Below, one piece after another: positions 1-12,229 of a DNA stretch of 64,000 nt. This stretch comes from Saururus chinensis (lineage: Eukaryota > Streptophyta > Magnoliopsida > Piperales > Saururaceae). The DNA is taken from NCBI GenBank assembly GCA_035235625.1, contig CP141140.1, forward strand, positions 52,199,351 to 52,263,350. Reading direction: 5' to 3'. The translations under genes and the position numbers were made by a program. How positions within the stretch are numbered: position 1 is the stretch's first letter; each line of letters opens with the position of its first letter. The notes below the pieces were generated by a model. It did not search any database. It was not told the DNA's origin and was given only the letters and a program-made list of their open reading frames with translations.

Positions 1-248
1 AGATCCTTCTCTTGAGAATTACTACAATGTCCTTAGCCCAAAAATTGATAAAGGATGATGAGATGCGGCCTCTTTACTAATTACATAGGAATTTGAGCTA
101 CTTAATTATAAATTACTAAATAATCGACCATACAAATAAAAAGTGCACTTGAGTCTTTTTTTATGTTGAATCCCAACTGGGAAATTACCATGCGGATATC
201 CATGGTCAATTAACCAATGCACTAAAAACCATAAATTTACATACTCAA
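1..248 (+). pseudogene. Degraded upstream part of the MULE transposase
   Basis: AT-rich DNA just upstream of the SWIM-like segment, with stops in every frame. From its position it should be the decayed C-terminal part of a Mutator-like transposase. I cannot align individual residues, so this is inferred from the neighbour. Confidence 0.3.
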
Positions 249-1370
249 ATGTCACTATTTATTCCAATTGAAGAAACGTATTGTAGGCATGAATTGAGGA
301 AAATACATGGCCTTCCATGTAAGCACCAATTGACAAAGTGGTTACCTGAAGATCATCTGCTGACATTGCATGAAATACATGATCATTGGAAGACACTTTA
401 TGTTGTTAACAAAACAACTTATTCAATGGGACATGAATTAGTTGATTTCTTTGAGAAGATTTATGAATGATATGAAATGGCCAATGAGGGGGTGAAAACA
501 CAAATATTATCACAATGCAAACAAATTACAGATCCGATGGCAATTTGGATGGAAATGCCTTCAACAGGTATGAAGCAGTGTGGTAAGCCAAAAGGAAGTA
601 AAAACAAACGAGTCAGTTCTACTAAAAGATATCCCTCCAATTTTGAGTACGTAGTTGCTAAATTAAGAGCTCAACACAACATTGGCATGAAGAAGTTGAA
701 AACATGGAGTAAGTCTAAAAAGAATGATGTGAAAGAAAGGTACGTGCATTGTCTACTCACATTCATGCAGTCATATGTGAAGGACATTTTTGACGTCCCT
801 ATGGATGGCCATTGTGGGTTCCATGTCATATCATCTTTCTTAGAACTCAAGGAACCTGGGTGAAAAACAACGAGAACAGATTTGATATATGAAATTTCAA
901 TTCATAGGGATGAATATGAAACTATTTTTAGTGGATCTAGTAGGGTAGATGAACTTTTAGATTGTTTGAAGTTTTTTGGAGATGTGCCCCCCCCAAAAAA
1001 TTAGATGACAATGTCAGACATGGGGTATGCTATTGCCTCTTGCTACAATGTTCCTGTAATTCTAATTTCATGGAGTCTTTGTGTGACCATATTCCCATTT
1101 AGGACAGCTCCTAAATCAAAGCATAAAAAAATATGCATGGCTCACATTGATGACAAGCATTTTATAGGGATACACATACCTAACAACGCACCTATTCCAT
1201 TTATTGCACCACCTTGGAGGAAGTACCACAATGCATGTGCAAATACTTGGCCGAGTTTATACAAAGATTGGGTTGTTGATATGCATGACAATGGTAGTGT
1301 CCAACCGTCGGGTAATGTCATTTATATAGTGAGTTCTTGTGAAATGATGGGGGGATCCTATTATGTCTAG
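249..1370 (+). pseudogene. MULE (Mutator-like/FAR1-type) pseudogene: SWIM zinc finger plus OTU-like protease domain
   Basis: One reading frame runs the whole length with no frameshift. It is broken only by stop codons at 468-470, 861-863 and 1002-1004. The first part has a SWIM-like zinc site (YCRHELRKIHGLPCKHQL), as in FAR1/MULE transposases. A basic stretch PKGSKNKRVSSTKR follows, typical of the linker in OTU-bearing MULEs. The third part looks like an OTU cysteine protease: DGHCGF supplies the expected Asp and Cys, and HFIGIHIPNNAPIP near residue 300 resembles the His-containing end. Known biology: some plant MULEs carry a transposase and an OTU-like domain. The stops make this copy non-functional. 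The N-terminal transposase core lies outside the window or has decayed. Confidence 0.75.
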
Positions 1371-1495
1371 TCTAATTTTATTTGACTTTTTTTAATACAT
1401 GTACATGACATTTATTTTTAAATTTGAACTCATATATTCGAATTTTATTTCATGAATGTGGTTATAGATATTATTTTTGCTCTATAATGATTTAT

Positions 1496-1725
1496 AGGCT
1501 TCTGGAGGTTTCGTGACAGGTGGTACCCCCCGCCATATCAAACAAATTCATATAGGGCCTAAATTCCACTGTCGCGTTATTTATAGGTTGGCGATGACCT
1601 CTTGCCACTAGAACCCAACCAGAAGCTAGAAGTTGTTTGGCGGGGGTCACCCCCTGCCACATAAAACTATCTCTAATGGGGACTATACGTTCCAATCCAT
1701 TTCTTTGTATTATGGCCATGAACTC
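1496..1725. repeat. GC-rich palindromic repeat units (left group)
   Basis: Contains near-palindromic cores of the form GGCGGGGGTnACCCCCnGCCA, separated by about 100 bases and linked by CTTCTGGAGGTT and CCAGAAG segments. The same units recur at 4,205-4,630. The two groups were probably one tandem array, split by the LTR-like insertion between them. They resemble subterminal repeats of a DNA transposon, possibly the neighbouring MULE. No terminus was identified. Confidence 0.5.
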
Positions 1726-1734
1726 TTGTCACAC

Positions 1735-4197
1735 CTTGTGATCTTGGAAGCATATAATTTTTTTTTTTAAAAATATTGGAGATTACCCGGGCCCGTGACT
1801 GGAGCCACTCGCCTTATACGATAATATAATAATAATTTTCCCAAGAACCATAGTCCGTGTACAAACACACAAGAGAAAAATAATGAGAGTTCTTACTTGT
1901 TTTAGTGTGGTTGAAATCCTTTAAATCACATCGGTAAAACTCAGATGAGGCCCTTCAACCCGTACACTAAGCTTCATCGGGTTTTGCAACGACTGGGGGG
2001 TGGTGAGTATTTTAAAATACTTAGTAGGGAAGTTTATACTATCAGGCATGAATAAACACATGGCAATTTCATAACACATCATAAATAGTATTTTCATGAA
2101 AACAAGGTGTGTCTCTACCCAAAACCACCCCTAGTGCTTCTTCCTACATATCGAAGATGCTTTTAGGGTTTGTAAGCTCTCACGGCTTACTGCTAATATC
2201 CCATACATATATTATTAATAGGAATTTATTGATGGTACAAAGCAGCGACCTCTTACTCCTCCACAGATCATCTCAAACCATTTCACACTTGTGGATAGAA
2301 GAGCCACCCGTGCTCATGGGGCACCAGGATCTAGAGAGTAGAGAGTCTTCCCATGATATTCTCTACCCTAGAGCATATAGCCTTGATAGGTTCCCTTTAT
2401 TAGGGGCTCACCAGGCTAAAATAGGTACCATGCATCCGATTCTGAACCAGATTAATTGTGCCATTAACTAGTCAATGGAGTTTTATCGGGGCATCCAACA
2501 ATAGCTGCGGACAACCAAAACACTATTGAGTTCCAAACTCAATCAAAATATCCTAGAGTTCCTAGACTCCAAAAAGGGGTATATTTTTTTAAAACAATCT
2601 ATCCCAATGTTTATCCTTTTGAAAACCCTAGCTCCGTATCTACAAGCCATGGGACCGTCACTATCAACGACTACAAAGGCAAGGTTGGTTGCTCATTCCA
2701 ATGAGACAATTACCCCTTCTTTGTCCTACTCTAGTGACTCGATCACCATGCTTGTACATCTTTTCAAAAATAATTTTGAGAATCCTCCTTTCAACAAGGA
2801 CGAGTCCTCTAAAACCGTTTTTCAAACATACTATATTCATTCGCAATGGAAACAGTGGTGAAGCTAGTTTGCCTCTATCTCACATGCTCCAACATGTATA
2901 ATTTATATCAAAATCCACGGATAAACATTTGATTAAACTATTATATATGTGGCAATCATAAAGCATGCAGTATATAAAACATATATGCTTCCAGCAGCTA
3001 ATCATTCGACTAATCGAATATACATAATAACATTATAAACATATGATATATACATCATATTATATCTCAACGATTGATAAAAGCCCCTACCTTGCTCTCT
3101 GCGTGAGTTTGAAGCCAATGAACTGAACACCACAAAATTGGTTATCCACTTCTGGGGTTATGGAGGTCTCTAACCAGGAAAATAACCCTGCCATGATGTA
3201 CGACATGCTTGATTTAGGTTAGAATGCCTCTTGAACGAAAGAAAACGGACTCAAATCCACTCCATAAACTCTTTCCGTGCCTGTAGGCTATGGACAAAAC
3301 CTCCCCTTGAATTGGAACACTTTTCGCTTTCCATGCCCGTAGGCTATGGACAGAACCTCCCCTTGCTCAGAGACACTGTATCCTTCACATGCCCGTAGGC
3401 CACAAACAGAATCTCCCCTTGCCCTGGGATGTTTCCCCCATATAGAGTCACTAACTCAAAGAATGTATGCTTCTATTGCGTAGAACACTCTCGAATTAGC
3501 TAAAAATGTTTTTTTAATGGAAGAAAACAGACTCATAATGACTCCAGAAACTATTCCGGAAGAATGAATAGAAATGAGTATTTATAGGAGAAGGATGTGC
3601 GAGCATACAATTGAAGCTGGGTACTCACGTAGAAGCTCGCGCCACATGGCGCATTGTGACTGGACCGACATAAGGTTGGTGCCACCTAACATGCGTGTTG
3701 GTTGCCGCTTGCCGCGTGTTCTACGGCACGTCATGTGGGCGTAGTTCTGCGCTGTAGCTCGCGCGGCTTGGCTTTTGCTTTGACTTGGCTCGGCTCGGAG
3801 CTAATGACATCAGCTATCCCGTCTTTTCTTATATTTTATTTAAATAAAATTCTAACTTTAAAACGCGATAACTTCTTATCCCGAAGTCGGAATTGTACGT
3901 TCTTGGTACCGATGAACTTATATTGGCGAGCCATTTGAAACTAGACCCAACATGGGTAGGTTATCTTGCACTTTTAAAGTGGATCCTGCCCATGTGGCAC
4001 ACTTTCCGTTGTTGTAACTTTCGCTCCCGACCTCCACTTCGTGTGTTCTTAGGCTTATTACACTCGTCTCACCGAGCTCTATCACACCCATATAAAAACT
4101 CTCTAAATGTATGTTCTAAATAATTTAAAATAATTAAAATTCACAAAATAGCTTTATTAGAGGTAAGAAATCATACTAAAAATTTGTGGTTGTTACA
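1735..4197 (-). mobile_element. Probable solo LTR of an LTR retrotransposon
   Basis: Non-coding, about 2.46 kb, inserted within the GC-rich repeat array. Read on the minus strand it starts near TGTAACAACC and ends near GATCACA, a TG...CA arrangement. Both edges carry AGGTG (CACCT on the plus strand), a candidate 5-bp target duplication, but on one side it overlaps the TG by two bases. No gag or pol reading frame is present, which fits a solo LTR. An internal tandem repeat sits at 3,265-3,430. Confidence 0.45.
3265..3430. repeat. About 62-bp tandem repeat, three units
   Basis: Three imperfect copies share the core TGCCCGTAGGCTATGGACA followed by GAACCTCCCCTTG. The third copy is the most diverged. 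The repeat lies inside the LTR-like block, where such minisatellites are common. Confidence 0.7.
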
Positions 4198-4204
4198 CCT
4201 CCCC

Positions 4205-4630
4205 CCACTAGCACCCATCCAGAAGGTTTTTCTGGAGCTTGCCTAGCGGGGGTACACCCCATCAAATTGAAAGAACTCATACGGGGACTAAATGTCCCCA
4301 ACAATTTAGTCTTAATTTTGTGGTGACTGCTCCCCGCCAGAACTCATTCAGAAGGATTCAACACCTTCAAAAATCTTCTAGAGGTTGTTTGGCGGGGAGA
4401 ACCCCCCTCCACATCTGTCAACAGATTCCTAATTTGGCGGTGACAACTCCTTGCCAAAACTATTCCAAAAGAAGTTGTCTGGTGGGGGTACCCTCGCCAC
4501 GGTAAATGTATGTATACAGGGACTACATGTCCTCGTCAACTGTTTCCTAATTTGGTAGTGACTGCTCTTGACTAGAACTCCTCCAGAAGGTTTCAACACC
4601 CTCGAAAATCTTCTGGAGGTTGTTTTCATT
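4205..4630. repeat. GC-rich palindromic tandem repeat (right group)
   Basis: At least three units of about 150 bp. Each has CCAGAAGG...AATCTTCTGGAGGTTG arms around a GGCGGGGGTACCCCCGCCA-type core and a GTGACTGCTCCCGCCAGAACTC segment. They match the units at 1,496-1,725 in the same orientation. Confidence 0.6.
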
Positions 4631-5330
4631 TTAGGTGTTTTGTTAATAGCCTTATTTTAATCTTTCTATGATGAAGGGATGTTTTCATTCTCTTTTTACG
4701 TTTCTTAGCTTTTATGAAAGAAAGAATTTGGGTTTATTGCTCAAGGTAGATACTTTAGTTCAATTCATTTTCCTGTAATAAAGGGAAAACTTCATTTGGC
4801 AATAATTCAAGGGAAAATACAATTGAAAAGAAAAACTGAGCATTGTAATAATTTGCACTACCTAGAAACTCAAATTATGATGCAGAAACAATTGCTCAAA
4901 ACTTGAGCAGATTAAGATCATGATAACTGAACTGTTGCATGAGGACAAATGTACTAAAAAACATTTCATCACAAAAAGATCTTTTAAATCTTCTTTCTGT
5001 GCCTCTCATAAAAAGACTTCATCCTGCCAAGACCAACATTATGAGAAGCTGGTTCTATAGCATCACAACCTTTTATACTAGTTGTTGCAAATGCCACCCA
5101 AAGTTTACCTCAAAGTTTTAATTAGCATTATACCACACACAATCATCATAAATATTGAGTTCAAACAATAAATTACCATTGTACCACACACAATCATCAT
5201 ATCGCAGAAGTATTCACATCACTATACTTCTTTTTTGAGTCTACTATTACAATGCTAAATAGAGTTAAAAGTCACACATAGTGTTTCATTCAAGGTTGAA
5301 TTATTGTAAGCATGCCTATTTAGAAACTCT
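4631..5330. other. AT-rich spacer, no gene recognised
   Basis: No coding sequence can be supported. A short direct repeat, ACCACACACAATCATCATA, occurs at about 5,131 and 5,181. Confidence 0.5.
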
Positions 5331-7490
5331 TTTTCCCTTTCCCTTTAGTGCAGCCTTTCATCCTCGAGTTGAACTTCTTTTCCCAATGACAATGTTGCTA
5401 TGAGTACGTTCATCATAAAGAAGTTCCTCCAGGGCTAAACTCACTTTTCTTTTCCCTTCATTGTCCTCAAGTCCATCCAAAGAATCTTCTAACAAAGCAA
5501 TAGCCCTCTACTTGTGGACAAGTTGCATAAAAGAATTTTTTAGTCTAGATATCAAACCATAAACAAATTCACAATTTCGATAACATACATACTCATTCTT
5601 CTGCAGTTGACTTTTGCCCTACGTAGTCTATTGCATACACTTGCCCACCTAGATTTTGCACAAGGGGGTGAGATATTGTTTTATAACACTGCATGTAGTC
5701 ATGTGCACAATCCCATAGGATTTCTCACCATGTCTCCACATTGTTTTGAAGGCAAGATATGCCTACTGCTATGCTTCCAAAGGTTGATGTTTACATCATA
5801 GACAAGCTTATACCCCTTCCCTTGTGCACGCCTACTAGAACCCTTGGGATTAGGTTGAGGTGGATGTGGAGGGATTGTTTGTACAAATCCAAACTGCCTT
5901 AGAACTCTTATCGGATTGTAGGGTTCCATAATTTGAAAACAAAAGAGGATCCCCAAATACATGGCATTATCAGCTATTGGATGATGCACTCGATCTTCTT
6001 TATATGGTTCCCATATAACCTACGATAAAATGCATTGCGGTATCAACTTCTATCATATTTAGCTATGTGATTTAGTAAAGTGTATTTTTTCATACTAGAT
6101 AATTGATATAGTTGCAAGATAATAACTAAATAAATGAAATTTACCTGATGAGCATCCAAATGATCTAGAGACTCCCTTAACTTTATTAGCTTATGTGCGG
6201 AATTGATTGATTATGAGTTTTTCCCTTTCCAAAGTAGGGCTCGTGGCTACTCTCTTTCATATGTAACGCCAAGAATTGGTCTCTCAATCTTGAAATGATC
6301 ATATGACCATGCCTACCATATAAGACACCATATATTGATTAATATAAAATGCAATATGTGAGGTATTAACAAATACCAAATAAGTGTATAAATAATTCAA
6401 ATCTTACTATACCTCTAACAACGTAAGATATTTGCCAATTTGTCGCACTTCAGATCTAGATGCAATACCCAATTGACATATAAGTAGGCAAGGGTAGCTG
6501 CTTCCCATGCATACTTGTCGATGTTATTTATATTCATAAGCAAATTTAAATACTTTGCAGACACCTTCATTTTAGATTTATCACATAGGATGGTACATCC
6601 TAACAAATATAAGATGTACACTCTTGCTGCACAATGCACATCCTCTTTGGTAGCATCCTCTGGTAATTGGCTAAATTTATTGTGCATCCAATTTAGTGTC
6701 AACCTCTTCCCTTTGCATTTGTTCAATTGTTCTTCAATTTGTTCATGATCAATCCCTAAGGCATTGGCACACAAATCAACCAACTCCTCGCCATCAACAT
6801 TGGGGGTTACCACCGCATGTCCTTTCACAGCAAGCCCTATCAATTATTGCACATCATCCATTGTGATTGTCATCTCTCTGAAAAGCATATGAAAAGTGTT
6901 TGTTCCGAATATCACCTTTCGACTAAAGACGATATCCACATTATATTTATGGTCTTATATGAAACATATGTTAATGGAAACAAACCGCTTGCCTTTATTA
7001 ATGGACTAATTACATTGTCATTCAAATCCCAAGCAACGAGCTTCTTATGATGATAAATACACCGGAGAGGTCCACACTCATATTAAAAAGTATGAATTAT
7101 ATTATCGAACATAGAGTAAAATGCGTGTAAATTAAAAAAATAAAGTTCTAGTGACTTACCTTGCTTTTCTAAATGTCATTTGCATCATGGGTCTTATAAT
7201 TACTTAAAATTGTATTTTCCATGGGGCCTCTTGGGAAGGGGAATGTTTCATCATCTACTGCTTCGCCCTCTCCCTCTCCTCCATTATTTTCATCTTCTTC
7301 CCCCTCTCCTCCATTATTTTCATCTTCTTCCCCTCTACTTGATTAGTTTCTTGCATAATTTTTTTGCGGGCTCTTCTTGTTCATTTACTCTAGCACCTAC
7401 GTCCACCTCTCCTCCAACTTCTCCTTCCTTCAATTCAGTTTGTTGTCTCCTATACAATGTAGTTGGGTGAGGCCTCGACATCTTCTCAGC
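5330..7490 (-). pseudogene. Plant mobile domain (PMD; MAIN-like / PP7 long-form-like) pseudogene
   Basis: On the minus strand the order is as follows. An N-terminal piece (7,490-7,170) ends in FPFPRGPMENTILSNYKTH. A segment at about 7,050-6,850 has LVERWYSEQT and EMTITMDDV. The main PMD core is at 6,843-6,415 (GKRLTLNWMHNKF, AARVYILYLLGCTILCDKS, YAWEAATLAYLY). A C-terminal piece (5,989-5,530) has VLRQFGFVQTIPP and YMQCYKTISHPLVQN. A tail (5,520-5,370) has LLEDSLDGLEDNEGKRK. The layout matches MAIN-like/PMD proteins of host genes and transposons. It is broken: a stop follows DDVQ, there is a frameshift near 6,880, and stops occur in the N-terminal and C-terminal parts. 6,015-6,410 is probably an intron. 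Its nearness to the MULE suggests a transposon origin. Confidence 0.75.
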
Positions 7491-8858
7491 TTGCCTTTAA
7501 AACAAATAAATTATAATTAAACTTTAAAGGACACTAATAAAGTGATTTCTACCAATGTATTGTTTAATTTTACAAAGACAATCAACTGTTGATATAAGTG
7601 CAATCAAACTCTCTAGAAAGACATTGGAGTCATGCAATCAAACTCTCTAGATTGGAAAAGCTTAAAAATAAAGCAAAAGGTTCTCAATCATGTGGGATTG
7701 AATTTAGTACATCATTCATTGCAATACAAGTAAATGCCATGTGAGTCAAATTTAAGAAAAATTAGAGAAACGATAATCTTAAATCTAGTTTTTATTTATT
7801 TTAAATCATTCAACACATTAACACATCATTAATAACTTAAATTAAGTTGAGGATATGCTAAAGAAAATTAGTTGATGTTTACTTTGCATTAGGCAAAGTA
7901 AGACAAAATGTATCTAAAGTAGAATAAAAATACACATATAAAATGGATGAAAAAATATATGTTCACTACTGACCCAATGACATTTGGAAAAGATTAGTAC
8001 TATGATCATTATTATATATTAGTAATAGAACAAAGACATGATCAGACCAAATTGATGATAGGTAAAAGCCCTCCAAAATGCTTGTACTAATCAAGAATAA
8101 AATATACTTGAGAGATATCTATGTTGGTGGCCACCAGGAAACATTTGCACTTAGAGACTCTCAAGTGCATCTAACTTGCAAATCTACATTGTCTAATTTA
8201 TTAAAAAAAGAAAAAATGGTTTAAAGAAAGTGAAATCAAAACAAGATATGGAAAATTTATGCTAATTGACATTGCATCAATTACATATATGGAAAATTTT
8301 ATATCAAGGATAGATTCAATGTGAATCTAGCATACAAGTGTATCACTGTCAATTTAAACAACAAACACACAAGAAATAATGTGTAGCTCAATACAAGTAA
8401 TACTCAAACTCTACATATTTATCATTTTCCAGCCTAGTACTAGGAAGGGTAAGGAGGGTGTATCATAAAATCTTAGTCATTTAAGTAAAATTATGATAAG
8501 AGAAAAAATTTCACTATTTCATCAAGCAAAGAAATATTATATAAAAAATGAAAAAAGAACTACGTTAACCTATTAATCCTTCATTTCAATTAAAATTTCT
8601 TTTACATTAGCCATAATATTAATCACTCCAAAGCCGTTTTTGGTCACCACAAGTTGCAAGGCAAAGATAACTACATTAGCTTACGGATTGGTAAGCATTT
8701 TAAGAAACACTACATTTGCACTTAAATACCATCATACATTAACACTTTAAATTACTACATATAATTCTCACATTACAAAGACAAATTAAAGAAATATGGG
8801 AACCAAGCACTAACCTTTTTGGAAGTAAACTCTTCATTAACAAAAGGAGAGGACTCAG
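7491..8858. other. AT-rich intergenic DNA
   Basis: No coding sequence, repeat family or RNA gene could be supported on either strand. Confidence 0.5.
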
Positions 8859-9110
8859 AGGGCACAAAGGATGTGAGGGGAGGGGAGGAAAGGAGATAGG
8901 ACGAGAGGTTACACGATGGAGGCAAGGGTGGGAGGTGAGGGGAGGGGATGTCACGGGAGAGGAGGGAACATCACAGGAGGAGAGGGGATGGGAATGGAGG
9001 GGATACGATTGGAGTAGAGGGGATGTGACAGGAGGAGAAGGGCCAGGAGTGGAGGGGATGAGACGACGGGAGGAGAGGGGATGAGAGGGGAGAAGGTAGG
9101 GGGTACGGGT
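8859..9110. repeat. Polypurine (GGGGA/GAGG) tract
   Basis: About 250 bases made almost entirely of degenerate GAGGGGATG-like units on the plus strand. The reading frames here are low-complexity and are not genes. Confidence 0.7.
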
Positions 9111-10110
9111 AAAATAAGTTGAGGGGCATGAAGTTTCAAGTAAAAATCAATTTAGGGGTGAGGGTTAGGTGTAGATGAGCAAATTTTGTAAATAATTAAA
9201 GTATATAAAATTTGAGGGGCTTTAGTAAATTGTAAGAGGAAATAGCCGCGTTTTTACATAAATATTTTTTTTATTATATTTTTTTAATATTTTTTAATGA
9301 TAAAAATAATATTATATAAACTTATAATTATAACATTATTTCGTACGGATAATACTTAATTCAAGGTATAAAAAAAAGGCCGCATATAGAAAAGTCTAGA
9401 GACATGAGGGGGGCAATGGAACATATTTCACCGAAAAGAGTAGGAAGATGTCAACGCCCGTACACAGCCGCAAGACAGGGATTTGGGGGTCCAGGCTCCG
9501 AAGGAACCAGAGAGGTCTACGCCAATTCAAGGAAAGCCGACTTGCCCGCACTCTCCGCGTCTCTCGACGCATACGTCCCACCCCGCTCGCCTAAACAAAC
9601 AGTGATTTGATTTTTGCATTTCGTTTTCAGACAACCAAAAACCACCGCAAAAAAAAAAAAAAAAGGTGCAACATGCCGAGTAGAGCACGCCAGCAACGGC
9701 AAGCACGCCATAATTCCAAGATATTTATGTGAGAGCAGTTAACCCAAAGCGGGTCAGAAACATAACCATGGATTAAACCTGTGGTCAAAACGTGTGGTTA
9801 AGAGACGACACTTGTGCTCTTTGTCTATCCATCCCTAGTGAGAGAGAGAGAGGGAGAAAGTGAGTGAGTGACTGAGTAAGAAAGAAGAAAAGATCTTGTT
9901 CCTCTTTTCGTCCTGCCCATAAACCACTAAAAAGAAGCAACAGCGCAGCATCATCAGTCATCGCAGTCGCTGGGCTCCTCCCCCTCTGTCCTTCCGCCGA
10001 GCTGTTGTCCACCTCCCGACCCTTCTCGTCCCGGTCACCCGATCCATGGGCAGACCCCCGAAACCCAAGCCCAGACGCGAACACTAGATGTTGCACCGTG
10101 CCCACCCGGC
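9111..10110 (+). promoter_or_regulatory. Upstream region and probable 5' UTR of the ZHD gene
   Basis: Composition changes from AT-rich (9,240-9,360) to GC-rich just before the ZHD start. A GAGA-type tract lies at about 9,838-9,860, a common feature of plant 5' leaders. No convincing TATA box was found. The promoter role rests on position alone. Confidence 0.35.
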
Positions 10111-10926
10111 ATGGACCTGACCCCCACCAAGGAGTCGCCCCAGATCTCGACCCCGACCCCGGCCCGGCCCAGGCACTCCGCCGAGCCCTTCTCCCTCCCA
10201 AACGGCACTCTCAAGCGCCACAACCCCCGCCCCCGCTCCCCCCCTCCCATCCCGGCCCCCCTCTACCGCGAGTGCCTCAAGAACCATGCCGCCTCCCTTG
10301 GCGGCCACGCGCTCGACGGCTGCGGCGAGTTCATGCCCTCCCCGCTCGCCTCGCCCGCCGACCCCACCTCCCTGAAGTGCGCCGCCTGCGGCTGCCACCG
10401 TAACTTCCACCGCCGCGACGACGACGCCGTCGGGGACGACGCCACCACCGGGGGCGGGGACCTCACCCCGAAGCGCCGTAGCTCTAGCTCGGCTTCCCCG
10501 CCCCCCCTCCAGCCGCATACGGTGGCCCCCCCGCCCATTCCCTCCTACTTCCCTTCCGCCCCTCATATGCTGCTCGCCCTAAGCACCGGCCTCGGCCCGG
10601 GTCCTGCCCAGTCCACCGCCCCCGTCGCCAGGAAGCGGTTCAGGACCAAGTTCAGCCGGGAACAGAAGGAGAAGATGTTCTTGTTTGCGGATAAATTGGG
10701 CTGGAGGATGCAGAAGCAGGACGAGATCACCGTGGAGGAATTCTGCAACGAGATTGGGGTGGCCAAGGGAGTGCTCAAGGTCTGGATGCACAACAACAAG
10801 CATACAACTCTGAAGAAGGATCAATTACAGGGAATTGGTAGTGACATTAACAACGACGACAGCGGCATTGACAACTCCAAAACAAATGGTACTCACGTCT
10901 TTAATGGGTCATCATCTTCATCATGA
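10111..10926 (+). CDS. ZHD: Zinc-finger homeodomain (ZF-HD/ZHD) transcription factor
   Basis: Complete, intron-less frame of 271 residues, the usual ZHD architecture. The ZF-HD dimerization domain is at about residues 51-102, from [21 protein letters not shown] through [15 protein letters not shown], with all the spaced Cys/His ligands. A Pro/Ser-rich linker follows. The homeodomain spans about 174-235 ([16 protein letters not shown] ... [11 protein letters not shown]), with the ZHD-type recognition helix WMHNNK instead of WFQNRR. A Ser-rich tail ends the protein. Known of the family: nuclear DNA-binding proteins that dimerize through the zinc finger. The ATG at 10,111 gives the expected short N-terminus before the finger. 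Codon use is strongly GC-rich in the first 500 bases and more balanced in the homeodomain. A poly(A)-like AAATAAAT is at about 11,158. The symbol is family-level only. Confidence 0.95.
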   Translation: MDLTPTKESPQISTPTPARPRHSAEPFSLPNGTLKRHNPRPRSPPPIPAPLYRECLKNHAASLGGHALDGCGEFMPSPLASPADPTSLKCAACGCHRNFHRRDDDAVGDDATTGGGDLTPKRRSSSSASPPPLQPHTVAPPPIPSYFPSAPHMLLALSTGLGPGPAQSTAPVARKRFRTKFSREQKEKMFLFADKLGWRMQKQDEITVEEFCNEIGVAKGVLKVWMHNNKHTTLKKDQLQGIGSDINNDDSGIDNSKTNGTHVFNGSSSSS

Positions 10927-11610
10927 GGAGAATGTTCATTCTCTTTTTTTTTTTAAAAAAAAATTCCCTTATTTTGTGTGTTTGCTCAACTCAAAGATGT
11001 AGTAAAAGTGAAAGACGATTAAGGTAAGCCTTGCATTTGCTTTTATTAATTGTTTCTTATGAATTACATCATTTGGGTATTGTTCTCCTTATTATGAGGA
11101 ATTGGGTTCTCTTGCTGCACTTTAATGCCTGATCTACACTGCTGCTGTTATATCAAGAAATAAATGATGTTAATCATGCTCAAAGCAAAAAATTATGGTA
11201 GTTAAGTTGTTCTATTCATGCATTTTCTGGTGGTTGGTATGATTGATCTGTATCTGATTGTGCTTAAACTGGTCTATATTGGCGCAGTTGAATGTGTAGA
11301 AATTAAGTTTTAGGGTTCTTGATTAACTTGTTTCATCTCCGGAAAGTACTGTGTTGGGATAATGGGGCGCATAAATGCACCTGCTAGTTGTCTAAGCAAG
11401 TTGATGCAGCAGATAAGTGCCAGCTATGTCTACTTGTATTATTTAATTTAGCATACCAAAATAGGTAAACGAGCTCAGAAAGGTTCAATTGTTTATCTTC
11501 AACTGCGCATTAGTTTAGTTATTACTTTCCACTTGTGGATTGATTCTTTGTGTTTTGGCTTGTGCCTTTTTTTTTGCCATTTTAGGAACTATGGTTTATT
11601 TTATGGGAAA
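10927..11610 (+). other. 3' flank of the ZHD gene
   Basis: AT-rich with no further exon. A T-run follows the stop codon closely, and AAATAAAT at about 11,158 could serve as a polyadenylation signal. Confidence 0.4.
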
Positions 11611-11613
11611 ATT

Positions 11614-11728
11614 GGCGGGCACGGCCGCCGGATCATGATCCGGCAGTTGGGAGGCACAAACCTTTTCTGCCCCCTGTTACTTTGTGGCCAAGGGATCAAG
11701 ATCCTGTGGCCAGCGTACGCCCGCTCCC
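11614..11728. mobile_element. Short palindromic MITE-like element
   Basis: Imperfect inverted ends: GGCGGGCACGGCC on the left, and GGCCAGCGTACGCCCGC on the right. It contains the perfect 18-bp palindrome GCCGGATCATGATCCGGC at 11,627-11,644, and a related GGATCAAGATCC near 11,694. No target duplication was established. Confidence 0.4.
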
Positions 11729-12229
11729 TAATAAAATACTCCCTCGTTACGTACTCCATTTAGAAAAACTAAATAGGACATTTGATCTTGGACAAAAAAA
11801 ATGACATTAGTGCTGGGTGGTACGACTAATTATCCATAAACAAGTGTGTCATCTCTTGTGTTGTGTATTGTTATTAATTAATGTTCTTGTGTGTTACTTA
11901 TTAAGGGAAGGAAATGTGTCTGGCTTATTTGATGGGAAATCGGCATTTGGTTGGGTTGGTAAGCATTCATTGAAGAGGATCAGAGTCGACCAGTGGCAGG
12001 ACAATAAGACTGTCCTTTAATAAATGCTCCGAAATTTCTTTGTCAGACATTTCCTATTTCCTTAATTCCGTAATATCCTTATGAATTAGCTGGATCTAAG
12101 CCATTTAATTGAGATTAAGCTTAAGATCAAAATTTTCAGCTAAGAAAACAAGTGGGAAACCCAGATTTTGTCTTCTTAAATCGTGTAGAAATTTGTATAA
12201 AGGAGACTCCCGCTATCAGAAATTAGTGT

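Noticed and set aside
10005-10566. Alternative frames overlapping the ZHD gene on both strands
   Set aside because: Open because of the high GC content. The ZHD frame has clear domain matches.
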